DNA of 64,000 nucleotides. It comes from Batillaria attramentaria. Taxonomy: Eukaryota; Mollusca; Gastropoda; Batillariidae. The DNA is taken from contig JACVVK020000091.1 of the NCBI GenBank assembly GCA_018292915.2, forward strand, positions 171,001 through 235,000, written 5' to 3'. Both the position numbers and the translations under genes were made by a program. Shown here piece by piece: positions 63,354-64,000 of this stretch. The notes below the pieces were generated by a model. It worked only from the letters and a program-made list of their open reading frames with translations, searched no databases and was not told the DNA's origin. The stretch's first letter is position 1. Each line of letters starts with the position of its first letter.

Positions 63354-64000
63354 GTGTTGTGTTGTGTTGACACCCAGGGACAAGTTTATAAAGAAGTAAG
63401 TCGCGTTTCCATTACCCTAACACTCCCCCACAACTCCCTCTCTCAACCCTGCCTTCTAAGAATAAAGAGAAAATTATCTATATCTAAATACAGACAGACA
63501 TCCTTTTACCTCCCCGGTTCCACTCTGCTGATAAAACAACAACAATACACAAACAAACGAACAAAGAGACAAAAGGATATATGCTAGTGTTGTAAGGACA
63601 TTACTCTTCTCGGAAAGAACGCTAAGAATGCATGCTGAAACCAACACGACTGAAAATTAAAATTTTAGACTGACAACACACGCATGACCTTAGTCTCACA
63701 ATCACACCGCCACAAATTGTCACCGTCTACTTCTACATATATTTACCTTACTTTCCACAAATCACACGTTCACCCTGACCCTGGCTGTAATGGTTTGTGA
63801 CATGGGGAGATACATAACATCTCTCCATAATTGCGTCGCTCTCTCCCTCATACCCTTCATCCCATACCAGCCCCCGCACCCCACCCCCTCCCCTTCCCTC
63901 TCCCTAGACGAGCGTTACTGAGGGCAAAGCGAAAAGCCTCAATGACGCGTTAACTATTCATACGCTGGCCAGAGCCCTCGTCAATAATTCATAGCACAGC

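Overview
This is an animal nuclear genomic window: large intron-rich genes with GT..AG splice sites, many dinucleotide microsatellites (mostly GT/CA), tRNA-derived SINEs and several minisatellites. A recurrent AAGGGAGAYAA-type repeat end and the SINE tails suggest a mollusc, probably a gastropod. That placement is an inference and was not tested by any search.

About 46 kb of the window (2881-48681, plus strand) is one gene: a GON-domain ADAMTS metalloproteinase of the ADAMTS9/ADAMTS20/GON-1 type. I could place 37 coding exons. In order they encode the end of the propeptide with a furin site, the zinc metalloproteinase, disintegrin-like domain, central thrombospondin type-1 repeat (TSP1), Cys-rich domain, spacer, 14 more TSP1 repeats (15 in all, the same count as vertebrate ADAMTS9 and ADAMTS20) and a C-terminal GON domain with a stop. 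The signal peptide and N-terminal propeptide lie before the window or were not recognised. Nearly all exons join perfectly in phase. The exception is a block of five consecutive exons (12657-15938, protease and start of the disintegrin domain) holding about ten single-base frame breaks, although the zinc-site and Met-turn residues are preserved. A local consensus-quality failure is likelier than gene decay. Inside the gene, an open reading frame runs 285 codons past the splice donor of the TSP1-10 exon and could be an alternative, Arg/Gln-rich C-terminus lacking the last five TSP1 repeats and GON.

Downstream is about 5.6 kb of gene-free sequence that fits a long 3' UTR (best poly(A) signal at 54243), then a short repeat-rich spacer. 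On the minus strand, tail-to-tail with the ADAMTS gene, is a two-exon C2H2 zinc-finger gene (60287 down to 56942, about 839 residues). It has dispersed fingers, an AT-hook-like motif and a C-terminal finger pair like that of the Ikaros/hunchback family. Its first coding exon is only six codons. The last 3.7 kb is its presumed 5' UTR and promoter side, with microsatellites.

Introns carry at least three tRNA-SINE families, three large minisatellites (82, 58 and 28 bp units), two striking palindromic hairpins (14473-14540 and 47356-47514) and two candidate terminal-inverted-repeat elements. The 28-bp minisatellite appears to have grown inside a dispersed repeat that also occurs, unexpanded, near 63.0 kb. 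The two genes show no functional link in the sequence; they are simply convergent neighbours.
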